From positions 1-64,000 of the forward strand of contig WTXG01000160.1 of NCBI GenBank assembly GCA_022496185.1: a stretch of 64,000 nt of DNA, in the 5' to 3' direction. A program made the position numbers and the translations under genes. Shown here piece after piece: positions 61,251 through 64,000 of this stretch (its first letter is position 1; every line of letters starts with the position of its first letter). The notes under the pieces were generated by a model. The model was not told the origin of the DNA. It saw only the letters and a list, made by a program, of their open reading frames with translations, and made no database searches. Origin of the DNA: Multifurca ochricompacta. Its lineage: Eukaryota > Basidiomycota > Agaricomycetes > Russulales > Russulaceae.

Positions 61251-61470
61251 CGGCCATAAAGGCGCAATGGTGAGCTTAGTAGTTTTTTATGCAGCCTTAA
61301 AGGCGCATTAGCAGTGCAGCCATAAAGGCGCATGAACGTTGCGTTCACTGGTAGCATCTACTTTTGCAGCCGTATAGGCGCAGACACTTATCGCAGCCAT
61401 TGAAGGCGCAGAAAATGTTTATTGCGGCCATTAAAGGCGCAGAGTGTGTATTGCAGCCATAAAGGCGCAA
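61251..61470. repeat. Seven copies of a 17-bp motif in the Copia leader
   Basis: GCAGCCATAAAGGCGCA and close variants start at 61251, 61292, 61317, 61367, 61394, 61425 and 61453. Each copy has GC(A/G)GCC and GGCGC arms around an A/T core, so each could form a small hairpin in RNA. They lie between the primer binding site and the Gag start, i.e. in the 5' leader of the element's transcript. Spacing is irregular (25-50 bp). Confidence 0.85.
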
Positions 61471-61481
61471 GATGCCCACCA

Positions 61482-61493
61482 GGGCCCATAACC
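61482..61493 (-). other. Copia primer binding site (half-tRNA iMet type)
   Basis: Minus-strand GGTTATGGGCCC directly follows the 5' LTR. The plus-strand form GGGCCCATAACC equals the anticodon stem-loop region of eukaryotic initiator tRNA-Met as I recall it. Copia and Ty5 are known to prime from an internal, cleaved part of that tRNA. Match is from memory of the tRNA. Confidence 0.75.
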
Positions 61494-61804
61494 TATAGAA
61501 CAGGTATGGCGCAGCCTACACTAGATACTACATTACTGCTAGCTATCTCACCTTTGATTTACTTTGAGACTTAGATGCAGTCGTTAATGCGATAGCAACT
61601 GCTTCATCTATAGCAGTTATACAGTAGTTTATATACAATTTAATGTACTATATCGGCTACTTAATTATACGAGTGCGTTATCTCGTTATTGATGTGATTT
61701 GATCACATGCCCGATCTTAGATGTATATTCTAAGTAATCTAGCTAATTATGAACGCGTTCTTACTTGCGTTATCTACGCGTGATCACAATCATGTCGTAC
61801 CGCT

Positions 61805-63160
61805 TAGTGTTGTGACGGCCCCGGCTCGGCCTGAAGCCGCGGCTTAGGCTCGGCTTTTGGCGGCTCAGGCTTTTCAAAACTCAAGCCTGGGCCGTAGCGA
61901 CGGCTTCCGGCCAGCTTAGGCCCGGCCTAGGCCCAAGCCGCGGCTTTACAGCGTCAAATCAAGCTTTAGCTGCATTTTTTGAAGGACATGTAGTTTACAT
62001 TATATCAACCCCTGGCCACTGCTTTGGCCTTCTGCCATATTATGTCTCCTATTTAACTCCTGTAACATAAATTGTCTTAGTTTAGCTTGTATCAATAACA
62101 GTGTTTGTAACAGGTGCTTCTATCCTGCGCTTGCTATGTAGATAAGATAAGATGTTGAGATCATGGTGAAACTAAGAGTGAAAATCCAGCAAGAATACAC
62201 CTATATTGAACAATTGCTAAGAGCCTACAGCCCCAAGAGGACAAGATGGGGTCTGTAGTGTGCTACAGGGCATCTTTAAATAGGTCCTAGTACGATTCTA
62301 CGAAATACCAAAGCCAATTGAGCATGCGATGTAAATCCAATTAGTTATCAGTGGCTTACTTTCATAAGTACCCTGACACATCTTATTTACTAATGTGCGA
62401 TTGTTTCTGCTTGTCTGGCATTATCTAAAATACATACTAGACTACTTTAGACTACTCTAGAATCAGATTATCAATTAATATTACTCAAACAATGGCCACG
62501 TGTATCTATAATGTCCTTTGCTGCATAAAAAATGCGCATCCAGGACATTAATGAAGATACTGAGTATATACATCTCAGATCGATCATGTGATTAAATCAC
62601 TTTCATTAACAAGCAAGATAATGTGTGCGTTTGATTTAGTAACTGATATAGTACATCTAAATTGTATATAAAGCCACTAAATCTGCTATAGATAAAGCAG
62701 TTGCTATCGCATTATCACAAGCACCTAAGTCTCTAAGTTAACAAAGTATTTAAAATATAAGTCTGCACCATGCCCATTTCCTTCAGAATTCCTATTTAGA
62801 TGTACTATATCAGCTACTAAATTAAACGCATTATCTTGCAATGTGATTTAATCACATGATTGATCTGAGATGTATATACTCAGTATCTTCATTAATGTAA
62901 GATGCATTTTTATCTCATTAATTGTTTTATCTAAGTGCAATCACAATTATGTTGGAGTATCTCTGTACTGGTATTCTGGTTCATAGAAAGTGTGACTCAG
63001 CCACCAAAAGCCGCGGCTTAGGCCGCGGCTTCCGGCTTTCCAAACCTTAAGCCTGAGCCGTGGGCCGCTGGAAGCCGTTTTCACGGCCTATGTCGGCCCG
63101 GCTTTTTCCGGCTCAGAAACGGCCGGCTTACGGCTTTGAGCCGAGCCGTGCACATCACTA
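61805..63160. mobile_element. Non-autonomous hAT-type transposon (1356 bp)
   Basis: Flanked by the 8-bp direct duplication GTACCGCT (61797-61804 and 63161-63168). Ends are inverted: TAGTGTTGTGACGG at the left and TAGTGATGTGCACGG read inwards from the right. Both fit the hAT terminal rule (Y-A-R-N-G) and 8-bp target duplications are the hAT hallmark. CCGCGGCTT-rich subterminal blocks occur at both ends. No transposase is encoded, so it needs a helper. Its interior includes Copia LTR pieces and a block also found at 540-790. Confidence 0.88.
62545..62985. repeat. Inverted pair of LTR fragments inside the hAT element
   Basis: About 62545-62760 is the Copia-family LTR in reverse orientation and 62795-62985 is the LTR in forward orientation, ending 'ggtattctggttca'. 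About 62545-62665 and 62797-62900 are therefore reverse complements of each other ('cagtatatacatctcagatc' against its complement near 62862), forming a hairpin with about 130 bases of loop. Confidence 0.75.
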
Positions 63161-63204
63161 GTACCGCTATCCCGGAGCCTCTGTACCGGTATCTTGGTTC
63201 AACA

Positions 63205-64000
63205 AAAGGACGTCAGTTGCCAATGGTGCGACGGGAGGGGTGACAGCTCTGTCGGGCATGTCCTGGTCTGGCTGAGACGACGGGACTTCCTCGAGGAAGA
63301 GCGATGGGGTAATCGGAGAGGCTGGCCGCGATGGGCGAGCGCGGGAGACCGAGCGCGATGGGTAGGGGTTGTAGTTTGAGGCCCTCGAGTGGGTGGGCTC
63401 TGGAGCGGATGGGTGAGGTTGGAGTGGAAGGGTGATGGGCCTTCCTGTGTCGACGGAGAGTCTTCTCAGGGTCCGCTAGAGTACGACGAACATCTTTGGG
63501 GGCTGTGGCGTCAATCTCCGCCTTTTCCTGCTTCAGGCGTTCTCCCTTGTAGCGATGTCGCTAGGCCGAGACCTCCAAAGAGATTTCGAGGCGGGTCTGT
63601 GCAGTTAGTTGTTCCCGGAGCTGCTCACGCAGCTGCGGAATCTCCAGGAAGAGTTCGTGTTCCAGAGATTGACGTACCTCTTTCCGAGCCTGCTCCTGGT
63701 AAGCGCCCCTCTCTTCAGTGGTGAACTCAGCCTCCCCTTGCTGCTTGGCAGCCTGGCCCATGAGCTCACGCATGTTTTTGACGAGCGTGTTATAGAATGT
63801 CTCCGGGGCCCCATCATTGAAGAAGTCCCCAAGTGTGTTGAATAGTGAGGCAGGTTGATCGAGCATCATGTGGATGCGCTCGACCTCGGTAGTAGGGTGT
63901 GGAGCAGAGCGAGCCTCTGATAAGACCATGTGGGCAAGGCGAGCCATGAGCCAGGTGAAAGTCCCACAATGGGGAGTTCTGGATCGTCGTGCTTGCCTAT
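63205..64000 (-). CDS. Unrecognised ORF, right end outside the window
   Basis: The minus strand is open from the window end (64000) to about 63211, about 260 codons, except for one TAG at 63561-63563. The first internal ATG is at 63947, but the frame continues upstream of it. Protein is helical and charged ('EEARKEVRQSLEHELFLEIP'-like stretch, 'LREQLREQLTAQTR'), with 'FNTLGDFFNDGAPETF' near the start and a Pro/Ser/Arg-rich part after the stop. The Copia LTR begins a few bases beyond the terminal TGA. No family is recognised; a Gag-like protein of another element is possible. Confidence 0.4.

Larger units (their letters stand above)
61494..63204 (-). mobile_element. Copia 5' LTR, split by a 1.36-kb insertion
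   Basis: The LTR occupies 61494-61804 and resumes at 63169 to 63204 after the insert; the duplicated target is 61797-61804 and 63161-63168. Removing insert and one target copy gives 347 bp, the same as the 3' LTR. No target duplication for the Copia element itself was found: the outer flanks are ccttt (55809-55813) and aaagg (63205-63209), which are inverted, not direct, copies. Confidence 0.88.

Noticed and set aside
55809..63209. Target duplication of the Copia element
   Set aside because: Flanks ccttt and aaagg are reverse complements, not a direct duplication, so they are not evidence of insertion.
1..64000. tRNA, rRNA or CRISPR loci
   Set aside because: No cloverleaf with paired A/B boxes, rRNA core or regularly spaced direct repeats with unique spacers was found on reading both strands; a tRNAscan run would be decisive.

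Overview
The window looks like nuclear DNA of a filamentous basidiomycete, most likely an Agaricomycete. The evidence is many short GT-AG introns (about 45-125 bp), tandem STAND/NACHT-ankyrin genes with a Goodbye-type N-terminus, paired F-box genes, a mitochondrial-type protein kinase with eight exons, and Copia, LINE, hAT-type and LTR remnants typical of that class. I do not assign a genus. No tRNA, rRNA or CRISPR array was seen.

Layout. 1-3.0 kb is a repeat-rich, CpG-poor patch (tandem repeat, hAT-type ends, a putative solo LTR, a foldback element). 3.9-8.8 kb carries two tandem F-box-like paralogues. 8.9-12.2 kb is a multi-CCCH zinc-finger gene with an internal array of about 11 repeats. 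13.5-26.2 kb holds two same-strand Goodbye-NACHT-ankyrin genes separated by a decayed LINE that has itself been hit by an LTR. 26.6-53.5 kb is a housekeeping block: an 8-amino-7-oxononanoate synthase-like enzyme, an unknown gene, a PDH/BCKDH kinase, a WrbA-type flavoprotein, a decayed unknown gene, COA6, a TBC RabGAP, a DUF262 protein, a MINDY deubiquitinase and a SANT-domain protein. 55.4-63.2 kb is a Ty1/Copia element whose 5' LTR was split by a non-autonomous hAT-type element. The last 0.8 kb is part of an unknown ORF.

How the genes relate. The housekeeping genes are not an evident pathway; two share short divergent promoters (COA6/TBC, MINDY/SANT). The two NLR-like genes are recent duplicates with a nearly identical stretch of about 0.7 kb, suggesting gene conversion or assembly collapse. 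The F-box pair is a second tandem duplicate family.

Quality warning. Most genes carry one or more single-base indels, mostly missing bases in short runs, that break otherwise clear homology between exons. F-box 1, the kinase and MINDY read intact. Uncorrected homopolymer errors are the simplest explanation, so 'pseudogene' should not be concluded from the frame breaks alone. Exon boundaries are my own readings of splice signals and protein-like continuity; no database search was run.
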